A DNA stretch of 64,000 nt from positions 1,082,504-1,146,503 of the forward strand of contig NW_001865039.1 of the NCBI RefSeq assembly GCF_000002865.3. The letters run 5' to 3'. This document shows, piece by piece, positions 13,308-23,700 of this stretch. A program made the translations under genes and the position numbers. Below the pieces are notes generated by a model. The model had not been told where the DNA came from and did not search any database. It saw only the letters and a list, made by a program, of their open reading frames with translations. The stretch's first letter is position 1. Each line of letters starts with the position of its first letter. The DNA is from Monosiga brevicollis MX1 (Eukaryota; Opisthokonta; Choanoflagellata; Craspedida; Salpingoecidae).

Positions 13308-13704
13308 GGCAGCGGATGCGGATGCACACGCGCGCACACGGGTTCAAGCAGCCTCTCAAGAGAGAGAGAGAGAGAGCGACGACGTGGCGGCTTTGGATTC
13401 CACAGGTCGAAGAATATTAAGTATACCTCTCCAACCTTGATTAGAGCTTGGACGACGTTACCACCTGTAAACAGCTGACATGCTGACAATGTCGCGCTGG
13501 GTTCTTTTGTTCACCCTTGGAGCTGGTGGGCGCATGGATGAGACTGATGGATGATACGAGCAGACTGGGTGCGGTGCAATGGACGGTACCACCCTTTGGC
13601 TGGTGGTGGTCATGCGCGTGGCAGGTCGAGGTGCTGGTTTGGAGGGTGAGGCTTGATCAGACACCGTGAGAGCCTGCATTTTTACCGCCTGCGTCTTCCC
13701 CACC
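13308..13704. promoter_or_regulatory. Divergent promoter region, SEC63 / thioesterase
   Basis: About 400 bases between two divergent start codons, containing an (AG)n run at about 13359-13377. No core element can be assigned; the promoter role is inferred from gene orientation. Confidence 0.4.
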
Positions 13705-14823
13705 ATGTCCACCACGGTTGCATCGACACCCTCGTTTGCCCGCTATGGGTTGTCGTCAGAACTGCAGCGCCTTGTCTTTCCCGGAAAAGAGTTGCAAGAC
13801 TCGGACTGTTGCAAGCGCATAGCTGCGCCCTTGCCCTCGGAGCCACGTCTGCCCGAGCTTGTTGAAATCAATCCCAGCCGCCCAATTGCCACTTCGGGAG
13901 AGCCGGCGCCACCGGTGCTATTCCTATTTCATGATGCATTAGGCCATGCCCATCACTTTTTGCAGCTGCGCGGTCAGCTGGCCCAGCCATGTCAAGCCAT
14001 CTTTGTTAGCCCGCAAACACCGGTCATCTCGCTCCAAGCTATGGCTGCCCATTACGCTGCACAAATTCAAGCTTTTCAATCTGCTGGACCCTATCTTCTC
14101 GGTGGTTTCTCACTGGGGGCGCGCCTGGCCTATCACACCGCGTGCGTGCTTCAGGAAGCTGGGGCTCAAATCTTGGGCCTCATCACGATTGATGATCCAC
14201 CATTCTTTGATGCCTGCTATACCCGTGCCACCAAGCGCGAGCTAGCCGCTGCGTCCTTGCTCAGTCTTGTAAACCCGCGCAGCTCATCCTGGGACGCTGC
14301 AGTCCAACTCGTGGCCTCGGCGGAACCTGGTCAATCGTGGCTTGATGTGGCCCAGGCGCTACGAACACTGCTGCTGCAGTTTGATATCGATGCCTTGGCC
14401 GCTCCTGCCCGACCACTCGTGCGGCGAGCTGCGCGCCCGCGCAATGGTAGTGACTTATGTGAGGATCGCATGTCTCATGACCCCCTCCTCGATGCTTGCT
14501 GGATGGCCGTGGCCATGGCTCAGCCCACCTTTTTTTCTGATGGGCCGACTCAACCCCGGCTCTCCTGTCCCGGGGCAGTGGTCCGCAGTACGCCTGAACA
14601 ACGTCAGCGCTTCCTCGATCTCATACCGCTGCCGCTAGCACCACTGCCCCCCGACCTTGGTCTATCCACGGTGCTTCAGCCACGATTCGATACGGCCCAG
14701 ACTGTGGAAGTGTTTTATATTCCGGAAACCCATTTGCTGCTCTTTAGTGAGGCATCTGTCAAACGCGTGGCGCAAGCCTTGGACCAGGCCTGTTCTCATC
14801 TCCTTTCGCTGGCTCGCGATTAA
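13705..14823 (+). CDS. Alpha/beta-hydrolase thioesterase (FAS/PKS/NRPS type)
   Basis: Intronless, 372 aa. The fold is that of the thioesterase domain that ends fatty-acid, polyketide and nonribosomal-peptide synthases. PPVLFLFHDALGHAHHF is the oxyanion-loop strand, YLLGGFSLGARLAYH holds the nucleophile elbow GFSLG (Ser), LITIDDPP follows the next strand with the likely acid, and IPETHLLLF near the end supplies the His. No synthase modules adjoin it, so it would be a free-standing thioesterase, possibly type II (editing) or FASN-like; the substrate is unknown. Length is above the usual 250, with an N-terminal extension of about 60 residues. ATG 13705 follows CCACC and is the first ATG in frame. 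Being intronless among intron-rich neighbours is worth noting. Confidence 0.82.
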   Translation: MSTTVASTPSFARYGLSSELQRLVFPGKELQDSDCCKRIAAPLPSEPRLPELVEINPSRPIATSGEPAPPVLFLFHDALGHAHHFLQLRGQLAQPCQAIFVSPQTPVISLQAMAAHYAAQIQAFQSAGPYLLGGFSLGARLAYHTACVLQEAGAQILGLITIDDPPFFDACYTRATKRELAAASLLSLVNPRSSSWDAAVQLVASAEPGQSWLDVAQALRTLLLQFDIDALAAPARPLVRRAARPRNGSDLCEDRMSHDPLLDACWMAVAMAQPTFFSDGPTQPRLSCPGAVVRSTPEQRQRFLDLIPLPLAPLPPDLGLSTVLQPRFDTAQTVEVFYIPETHLLLFSEASVKRVAQALDQACSHLLSLARD

Positions 14824-15147
14824 TTGAGAGAGTTGATGGTCGACGTCGTTGCCATTGATCTCGACTTTGTGCCATGCGTGCATCAATCGGTCATGATATC
14901 ATACACATGTCACCGCCGCTCCTCCGGCTCGACCCTCAATAATCTGATGATTCGGACCACCTTGCCTTGACTCCTCTCCCTCCCCCCCCCCCCCCCAAAA
15001 AAAAAAATGGGTTTTGTTCCTCACACACTCTCTCCTCTCTCTTTCTCTCTCTTCTCGCTTTAAAATTCTCTCTCTCTCTTGTCGCTCTAAAATTCTCTCT
15101 CTCCACAAAATTTCTGACTCTCTCACATTTCCCTTGATCAGCTTCTT
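14824..15147. repeat. Poly-C/poly-A and CT-rich intergenic tract
   Basis: Between the thioesterase stop and the ACP6 start. A run of about 15 C then 11 A spans 14982-15007, followed by CT-rich sequence with three similar AAAATTCTCTCTCTC blocks (about 15062-15120). No gene is seen. Confidence 0.8.
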
Positions 15148-16422
15148 ATGCATCATCATCCATTGGCAGTGGCAGCCTCGACCTTTGATCTCCTTCTGCC
15201 GGCTGTTCCCGCCAGCTTTCCCGCCAGCTTTCCCGATTGGCTTCCTTTTCTTCTTCTGCTGCTGCTGCTACTACTCGGTCGTTTAGTGAGACAAGTGCCT
15301 GGGAAGAGGGTACAAATCAGAGCGATGCTCACTTTGACATCTCGATGGCGTATCATCTCAGCCATCGGTTTGGGCGCGGTGGCCTGGCATAGTCAAAGTA
15401 CCGGGGCTTTGGCTGAGGGCTGTCCACCAGCCTGCGTTATCGATGACCAGGGACGCACGTTGCGCCTCCGCCAACTTCAGGTGTGTCTTGCCCTGGCTGT
15501 CCTGATCCGTCGGTGCTCACGCGTGACGTCCGCGGTGGCCAGACTGCTCCTCTCATACCTGCTGTGGCATGACTTGCTTCAGGTGTTCTTTCGGCATGGC
15601 GCGCGCACACCCATCCACAGCGTTCCCGGTAACCAAAACCCATCAGCATCCTGGGATGTAAGTAATGCTTCTCATGCGGGCCTCGACAGCGCACAACATG
15701 CATGACCTCACCATGCGCTTCTCCCGTGCAGGCGGACATGTGCCAATCCTTGCCCGACCTTGAGCGGACCTTACGCATCACTGATGCCAACGGTGCGCCC
15801 CGTCCCACCAATCTGGCCAATGAGAAGCAGGTCTGCTGCATCGCTCTAGCTTGCCTATTCCTTGCTGGCTTTTGGCCCTCCTGCTCTCCATCGATCACCT
15901 GCAACCCCATGTCCACGGCTCCTTTGCACCAACTCTCATGCATGATCTTAACAGAAACTGAGCATGCTTCCCGGCGGCTGCCATCTTGGCTGTTTAACCA
16001 AAACGGGCCGTCAAGATGTCTTTGAGCTGGGCCGTCGCCTCCGCACGCGGTATATGGAGGAAATTGCTTTTTTGCCGGTCAGTCAACCAGGCTTTCAGAA
16101 CCTGACTTCGTCCTGCCAGAGCTTGCCTTGTCTGCACGATTGTCTCATTTGCTCCATTATCCTGAACCCTTGTCTGACCGACCTTTCAGACGGACTACAA
16201 CTCTGAACAAGTCACAGTGCGCTCCACCAATATCGAGCGCACCATCGAGTCGGCCCGCATGGTCGTCTCTGGCCTCTTCGGAACCATCGGTGAGGACCGT
16301 GCCACCATTGCCCGCCTGCGTCATCCCATGGTGGCCAGGTACCCATCACGGCCCCCGCCATGACCTTGATACAAACTTATGCCTGATCATGGCCCATGCG
16401 CGCTTGCCCAGGTCCCCACGTG

Positions 16423-16491
<69 letters not shown>

Positions 16492-17755
16492 CTGCGCCTC
16501 ATGTCAACATGGCTATTTCTCGACTACGGTTGAACGCCGGGGCTAGGGCATATCATGCACGGAATGATCAAACTCAGAGCGAGTTTACGGCTCAAATGGC
16601 CCGCCTCCTTCGCGTCGGTGAAGAAGAAATTCACTATGTTGGCTTGCGCGACAACTTTGTGGCCCGACTTGCCCACAACAAGGTCTTTCCACTGCATGTT
16701 TCTCACCGCCAGCTTGTGCAGCGCAATGATCGGCTGCGTTCCCTGCCGGACTGTGCTGCCATGTTTCAGCCTCACCTGCGCCTGACTCTGCACTGACTTT
16801 AGAGCATTCCGCCGGGTATCACACGAACCATGATGCGGCGCATTGAAGGCTATGCCGTGCGCGATGTAGTGGCCTTGTTCCAGGATCGCCCGGAAGAAAC
16901 CCTTCGCTTGACTTGCGGCCTTGTCATCAAGGTCAGACACTCGCCTTGACTACTCACACAGGTGGCTTTGCTTCATCTCCTTCAGCGCCAGATTGGATGC
17001 TGCATCGGTGTGACGCTTTCAACGCTCATTTTTCCACCATCGCCCTTCGACAGGACATTCTGAACAACATGCAGCACATGCAAGAGCATCCGCTGCAGTC
17101 GCCACCTCTGTTAGCGCCCTGTCCCCACACGCACCCACGCTGCGCGCTGTGTCCACGTCTCGCTTTGATTTTTCTATTTTCTTTTCTTTTTTTCACTGCC
17201 ACTAATTCTCTCCCTTTCTCTGACTGGATCTTTTGTGCCTCCTTTGCGGCATGCTTAGTCGCTTGTACTCTGCACACGACACCACGTTGATGCCACTGCT
17301 GCTGGCATTTGGTGCCTTTGACGGCCATTGGCCTCCTTACGCCGCTGACATTACTCTTGAACTGTTCGAGGTGCGCCTCCTGTTCTTTGAGTTCCTCTGC
17401 AATTGGCTTGTTCTGGGCGAGCGTCACCAGCATCGCTCACACTCATTTCTCCTGTGTCGGAAAATGTAGGATCAACACCAGCACGGTGACTACTACGTTC
17501 GTGCTCTCTACTGCGGCGAGATCATCCGCATGCCTAATCAAGAAAGCGATTTTGTTCCCTACAAGGTACCTCGTCATGCCGTTCATGATGTTGTGAAATA
17601 TGGCTGGGTTCGCTGATCGTTCGTGGGGTCCGGTGCTGGTATAGGTTTTCCATGCAGCGATGGACCGCCTGGTTCCCAAGAACCTAACCGCAGAATGCCG
17701 CCTACAGAACAACACTGGCGCCAACCTCGGTGATGGCGATGGATCCTCGTTTTGA
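15148..17755 (+). CDS. ACP6: Histidine acid phosphatase, ACP6-like
   Basis: About ten exons, starting 15148..15480, 15583..15657, 15732..15830, 15955..16077, then about 16190 onward to the stop at 17753-17755. The phosphohistidine motif FFRHGARTP is in exon 2 and the HD motif YSAHDTTLMPLLLAFGAFDG near 17270. Segments GCLTKTGRQDVFELGRRLR and VTVRSTNIERTIESARM closely follow animal ACP6, a lysophosphatidic-acid phosphatase of mitochondria that releases monoacylglycerol and phosphate. The N-terminus has one strong hydrophobic segment (LPFLLLLLLLLLG), a signal anchor or signal peptide; location is unproven. An intron near 16420-16495 carries a long (CA)n repeat. Later exon boundaries are approximate. 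Confidence 0.88.
16423..16494 (+). repeat. (CA)n microsatellite in ACP6 intron
   Basis: About 35 CA units, interrupted only near the end (ACGCAC). Introns bound it on both sides, so its Thr-His frame is not coding. Confidence 0.95.
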
Positions 17756-17969
17756 ACGGGATTTCCAAGTCCCCACCTCTGCCCCTGCCAGCAATCTCGC
17801 CTGTGCGCATCGTAAATCAATTATAAACCTTTTCCAATCCAAAATATGAGCTCCACAAAGCCTCGTGTGGCCTGTAGACGCTCGGACCACCAATTCAACG
17901 ACCATGGGATCAAACACGGTGTCCATATCAGTGAAAGAGTCTTTCAGGCAGGCAACGTCCACGGCTGGC

Positions 17970-18965
17970 CTAGTCCCGCTTGGAGCTTTGCACAGACTCT
18001 TGTCCGATTTTGGTCGTGCAGATGAGCCAGACCATGGCACTCGTGGCCAAGGTGACTGCTAGTAAGAGCGTGGCCATCACCCACCCAGCATCCTCCTGGT
18101 TTCCGACTGGTACCTCGAGCTCCGCGGGGCAAGGACCTGAGGCCAAGCGCTGCGATTTGACGGTGCTGAGATTAAGAGCGCACGTGTGCGCACAAGCCGT
18201 CAGAGCCTCGTGCCAGCCAGTCGTTGCTACAAATGCTGACTGAATGCAAGGTGCCGCCACCTTGGCCCGGCCGGTAGCAAGAGTCGGTGCATGGTAGCGC
18301 AGGTGAAAGGGTATCTGTGCGCTTTCATGCCCACTGCAATGCAGATCATGAGAGTTTGTGTTTGGAAAAACAATCTCAGGCCAAGTGCGGGTGGAGCAGC
18401 ACACTGCACCTCGTACCGCACGGAGACGTAAAGTAGATTTGCTTCCGTTTCTAGCCACGCAGGTCGCTCAGTGTCACTATAATTGGCCGTACGGACCTGC
18501 ACAGACGGGCAGTCGGGCCAACCAAGCCCAATTCAATCCGTAGTTGTGAGAGTGATTGTGATCTGCGGGTCTTTCCATCATTTTGTGGTGGCAAGCGAGC
18601 TGCAAAGCGAGCTGGCAGCGGACCAGGAGTGAGGGGGTACTGATTTCTCGCAAAAGCTGGTCCGTGTCGAAGAACAAGCCCTCGGGTGCGCGCACGACCA
18701 AGCCCCAAGCAGATGGGATTTCATCGCCTGTCGCTGTCACTTGCAAAGTCCTGTCCAAGCGTCAGGTCAGCTCAATGCCGCCTGCATACAGAGGTCGACT
18801 GCGGACGAGGGCCAGCCGAGCACCTCACCGATGAAAGCCCGATGACTCGACGATCGTTTGTGTAACCAGCCCACCCATCGCTCCTGCTTCAGTCCCATCC
18901 TTGCCCGGCACCAATGCCGGAGCCAAGACGAGAACCAGCACCAGAACCCCCACAAGTCGGAACAT
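17970..18965 (-). CDS. PIGX: PIGX homologue (GPI mannosyltransferase I subunit)
   Basis: ER type-I membrane protein that stabilises PIGM, the enzyme adding the first mannose to GPI anchors. It starts at 18965 with signal peptide MFRLVGVLVLVLVLAPALV, followed by VTQTIVESSGFHR. The next exon (about 18620-18775) has LQVTATGDEIPSAWGLVVRA and EGLFFDTDQLL, the PIGX 'LPxGLFVDPYEL' region. The next has ERPAWLETEANLLYV, and the last AQIPFHLRYHAPT, the hallmark IPFHLRYH of the family. A luminal Cys-containing segment and one C-terminal membrane helix (AGWVMATLLLAVTLATSAMVW) precede a short cytosolic tail. Four exons; internal boundaries approximate. Convergent with ACP6, 214 bases apart. Confidence 0.85.
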
Positions 18966-19034
18966 GGCTGGGAGCTCACACCCAAACATTGAGTGGATGA
19001 ACAATAAAACAGATCAAGCCAACAAGTCATGTGT

Positions 19035-19070
<36 letters not shown>

Positions 19071-19403
19071 GCGTCTAACTGAGTTGGACGTGGCCTGATT
19101 GGACTTTTTAGGAAAGGGGGAGGAGGGGGAGGGGGAGGGCGGCCAGCACGCCCTAAGCGATCCAAGGGATGGCGGAATTTTTAGCGTGTTGCTTTCAATT
19201 TTTTGCTTTTTGTTTGTGCTTTATGAGCATCCAAAACAGGCAGGGACATCTCTCGAGCTTGCCCGCACGATGCAAATGCGACGTCAGAGACCCATGAGAA
19301 CAGTCAAAGTCCGACATGATGGGTAAAGAGCGTGCAGAGAAATGGGAGGGGGGAGCTTTGAAAGGAAAAGGGGGGGGGGACACTAGACAAAATTGGAGCT
19401 GGT
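18966..19403. repeat. Intergenic region with poly-T tract
   Basis: Between PIGX start and NDUFA12 stop. Contains a run of about 27 T (19038-19064) and G-rich GGGGGAGG repeats at about 19112-19138. No gene seen. Confidence 0.7.
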
Positions 19404-20320
19404 TTACTCGGGCTTCCATGACTGAATCTTGGGCTTGACGGTGCTGTAGGCCACATAACGATCCTGGGGGATGAGAAAAGTGATATGGTTGGGCAGCGAA
19501 GAGACACACGAATGCCAACGTGGGTGAGTTTGGATGTGCCCCGTGTACGAGCACGCTTGAGAAACGGCTGCAAGGCTGCGCACGTACCGCCGAGTCGGTC
19601 AGGTTCTCCTCATGGTCCAGTTGCCATTTCTACCACATGAAAGGTGTGCAATGAGTTGTAATGAGCGCCTACATGCACTCATGACCTGATGGCATATCAA
19701 GTGGCGGAGCTGATGCAGTTGCCAATTTTACTCTCCCACACTCGCAAGCAATGGACAGATGACAAACCTGGCGAGGCTCAAAGGAGTCGGGAAGATCATC
19801 AGTCATGGCGTGAAGCCAACGATGCCACTCCGGGGGCACCTAACAGGCAGGCGGATGGTCAACAGCAAAGAGGTCAGATGGGCGCAAAAGGGTGGGGTGC
19901 GGCCCAAGAGGTAACCCCAGCCCTGGCATGAAAGAGGTGTAGGTACTGCAAATCACGGAGCACTTGTTGCCTGCGCGCCTGCGCTTCAAGTTTGTACCTG
20001 GGAGGCGTTGAAGTCCTCGCGAGCCATATCCACGCGACGGTGGTTGCCGAACATTTGCTCCTTATCCTCGTAATACTTGTTGCCGAACTTGTCCTGGCCG
20101 ACGAGCACGCCCGTCATCAGCTTGCCCTCGCTGAATTGGTTCCACCAAGTAACCAGAGGCGTGAGTTACAGGAATTTTCGAAGGCAAACGCAATCACCAA
20201 GTCCGTCGGGCAGGGGCGGTCAGTGTACAGGGCATACCGGCAGATATCACGGAACACCTGCTTGGCGCCGACTTGCTGGATTTGCCGGATGACGGCACGC
20301 AGGTTGTTGGGGTTGGCCAT
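19404..20320 (-). CDS. NDUFA12: NDUFA12 (complex I B17.2 subunit)
   Basis: Accessory subunit of mitochondrial NADH:ubiquinone oxidoreductase. It starts at 20320 with MANPNNLRAVIRQIQQVG; the next exon (about 19997-20150) has KLMTGVLVGQDKFGNKYYED and FGNHRRVDMA, the family's KxGTLVGEDxxGNKYYE and GRHRWV motifs. Then come VPPEWHRWLHAMTDDLPD (about 19770-19840), KWQLDHEENLTDSA (about 19590-19630) and RYVAYSTVKPKIQSWKPE with stop at 19404. Five exons; length fits the family (about 145 aa). The final KIQSW-P motif is conserved in mammals. Confidence 0.92.
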
Positions 20321-20721
20321 GGCGATGCTTTTCAAGAGCGGAGGGCAAAAGAAACTGCATCGAAGGCAGGTGAAGGTGGTGCGAGCGCTGCCTGTTAAAG
20401 TTGAGAACATCTGTTGTTGACAATGTGCCGCTTTTGTTTTTCTTGTGTTTTTTGTTTTTTTTTTGAATTTTGTGTGGTAGGTTTGCATGTTCGGCAACCT
20501 TAAGGGTTACTGTCAGGTGGCGCGACACCAAACGGCTTCTTTGCCATACACTGACAACCCATGAACGCTCAGCGGTATTGAAAATGGGACGCCATGTATC
20601 ATCTACTGTGCCGCCGTTACCTGCTTGATTTTCGAGTAGCCTCTGCACACAAGTTCGAGAAAGACGTTGGAGGGTTGATGAGAGAATCTTACAGTACGAC
20701 TTGCCCCTCCCCCATCTTTGC
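20321..20721. other. Intergenic region upstream of NDUFA12
   Basis: About 400 bases between the NDUFA12 start and the RAD50 stop, both genes on the minus strand. Contains a T-rich stretch near 20430-20465. No gene seen. Confidence 0.5.
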
Positions 20722-23700
20722 TCATCGAACTAGTACGTACTCGGGGGACTTGAAAACGCGATAGTAGGTCTTGGCCTGGCCATATTGGTGCAGTTGCTCG
20801 AGAAACTGCTCGTCGTGCGTAATAATCAACAGCTGAAAATTGCGCTGCTGAGAGCGATGCTTGACAATGCTGTCCCCAGTTTCAGCAGGTCCAGCAGTTC
20901 CAGCATTGAAGACAGTTGCATGACATTGATGAGCATCAATATCAAAGAAGATGGGGCCCGAGGCGTCTTTCTTCAGGCACGGTCCGAGCGCACATACTTG
21001 GAAAGGCAAAATGCAAGACTATTAATGTTCTCACGATCCAAATTCGTGGTCGGCTCGTCCAACGTCATCACGCCGCAATTGATGCAAAAAGCCTCGGCCA
21101 GCGCCAGGCGAATGATCAGCGACGCCATCACGCGCTGCCCTGCACTGCAGCGATTGCGCATGTCCAGTCGAGTGTCGCCCTTGATCATAACAACCTAATA
21201 CATTACATCAAACCATGAGCACTCGCCAGCGAAGAAAGGAAGCCGCATTTGCGTCTAGTCAAGACGGTCAGCCGCTGCACAAATCACGCACCCGATAGTT
21301 GACGGCATTGCGTTTGGAGGTGGTGGACGTCTCATCACCCCAGTTGGTGTCAATCTCAATGTAGTCAATGTCTACGCAAAGACCGGGACAATGAGGACAT
21401 GGCAACAATATATCCTTGACACGCATAGGCGTCGCACACGTATTCACATCCCGTCGGGATGTGCTTGGTGTGCTCAGCAAAGCAACACACCATGCCCCCG
21501 GTACGTGTTCTGCCACAGCTCCTTGATGATCTTGTTAATCTCGTCCATCTTCAAGTCGTGATACTTTGTAATGGCCCTGCGCATGCTCAATTTAGCATAT
21601 CGACCGAACGGCTTCCGGGCCAAGGTGTGCAAATGACGCACCGATCAAGAGCACGATGGAAGCTCTGAAGATCCGAAATGGCCTGCTTGCGGGCCTCGCT
21701 CTCGACCACCTTCTTCTCATACTGCGCCGCCACTCCGCGAAAGCGTGTCGCAAGGATCACCTCCAATTCCTGTTGCACATCAGGAAAAAAAGGGGAAAGG
21801 GGACTCGTGAGCAGGAACGAGGCATGTTAACACACAGCAATAAAGATGATAGGCACCACTGATGTGCCACGTATGCAGTGAGGGCATCGCTGTCCGTTTC
21901 TGATTGGGCCAAGCAGAAATCCACAATCTACCTGAGCCTGGTTCTCCAGTGTTTCACTGCGCCCGGTAAGAGTGTCCCGCTGCCGTGTTAGTTGCGCTCG
22001 CTGTTCCTCCAACTCATCCAAATTGATGCCGTCCGCAAGTTGGTCTGCCAAATCTGAAAATATACACACACAGGCATGGATCAGTCGATTTTGCCATTCT
22101 ACGAGCCAGGCTCGTATGGGCAGGCATGATTCTCAGTCGCAGCACGACGAAACTGCCTGCCCTTGCCCCAGACCAACCATGCATTTGCTGTTCCAGCTCT
22201 TGAAGTTCTGTGGCAAGCTGCTGCACCCGTGACGCATTGTCACGATACTCGAGCTGCTGTTGAATGGCCGTCCTGAAGCTTTCACCGTGACTGCTCTGCT
22301 GCTTAAGTTCTTGGATTTGGGCCTCCAGCGACCGTGCTTGCTCGCTTTGCTCGGCTTGCTCCAACTGCAAGGCCCGCAGGCTTTCTTCATGCTGCTGCAG
22401 TGATGAGTCCCCGCCCTCTCGCTGATATCTATCGACCGACACGGGCATCTCAGCTCTGGTCGCAGACCACATTTCACGACTTGGCAAGATGAAAAAATTG
22501 CAAACGGATGGTTGACGCACTGATCCAAATCAGCCTGTAAATGTTGAAGACGCGCATGGGCACTTTGTTGCCGCTGAAGAGTAGCTTGAAGTTGATCCAT
22601 TTTCTGCAACAAAAGCAAACCCCCAAAAGAAATGAAAACAAAGTCGAGAGGGCTGAGCACGACAGAAGGAGCAACATGCCAAAAAAAAAAAAAAATGGCC
22701 TGCACGACATCGCACCGTCTTGACGGCGTCACGCTCTCGTTTTCTCTCTGTGTCCAGCTCCTGGAGCAAGGTAGCACACTCGTGCTCTTTGCCCTGCTGA
22801 TCCTGCAGCGCAAGACCGGGCCACCCAGACAGCCAAGGCATGAGTTCTTCGGCTACGACGATGAGCAGTCACGTTTAAACACTTTGTTGCTTCCTCACAC
22901 TCAGCTGCTTCTTGAGGTTGGCTTCCTTGGCTTGCAGATCATCGAGCTCTGCCTCAACAGCCCTGTCAAGGATCGCCGCATGAGGACAAAGCCGGATTCA
23001 GAGAGTGGTAGGGTATGATCAGAAAACATAAGAAAGTGGCTGACGGGCACACAACACGGACTTGGCCTGGGAAACCTGTGTCTGATGGTTCTGTAGCTGA
23101 GTTTGGAGACGCAACAGGTCCTCTTGAATGCCCTGCAATTCACGTTGGTGTTTGGTTGCTTCGCTCTGAACTTGCATCAGTTTGTCATTGGCCAGATCCC
23201 TAAAGGTTTTCGCCGAGTCGGCATCAATGCTGCAGCTGCATCTGTCGCTCAACAGGCAAACAAACATTCAAGGCAATACGCACTTTTGCTGTTGCACTTT
23301 AGAGATGGCCGCCTCAAGCTCCTGCAAAGTGATGCTCACATCGGGCTTTGTTGCAGCCAAACTAGACGCCGAATGCCGTTGCTCCTTAACGCGTTGTCGA
23401 TGGAACTCGATTGTTCGCACCACCGATGCTGTTTCGCGGAATTTCTCTAAGCGCTGCTTGCTGGCATCGACGCTATCCTTGCACTGCGCAATTTTGTACG
23501 GAAATCAACAAGAGAATGAGTGAGGCCCAACGCACGGTGGCGCTTTCAAAGATTCGGCATGCTTGACCGAGGCGCATGCGGCCCATTTTCCCTTGTGTGG
23601 GCCTCGCCAGATGAATAAAGAACGGAAGAAAACCGTGGAAATAGAAAAGAACCAAGGAAAAAAAGGGGGGGAGGGAGAGAAGAAGGAGAAAAGGGCTGCC

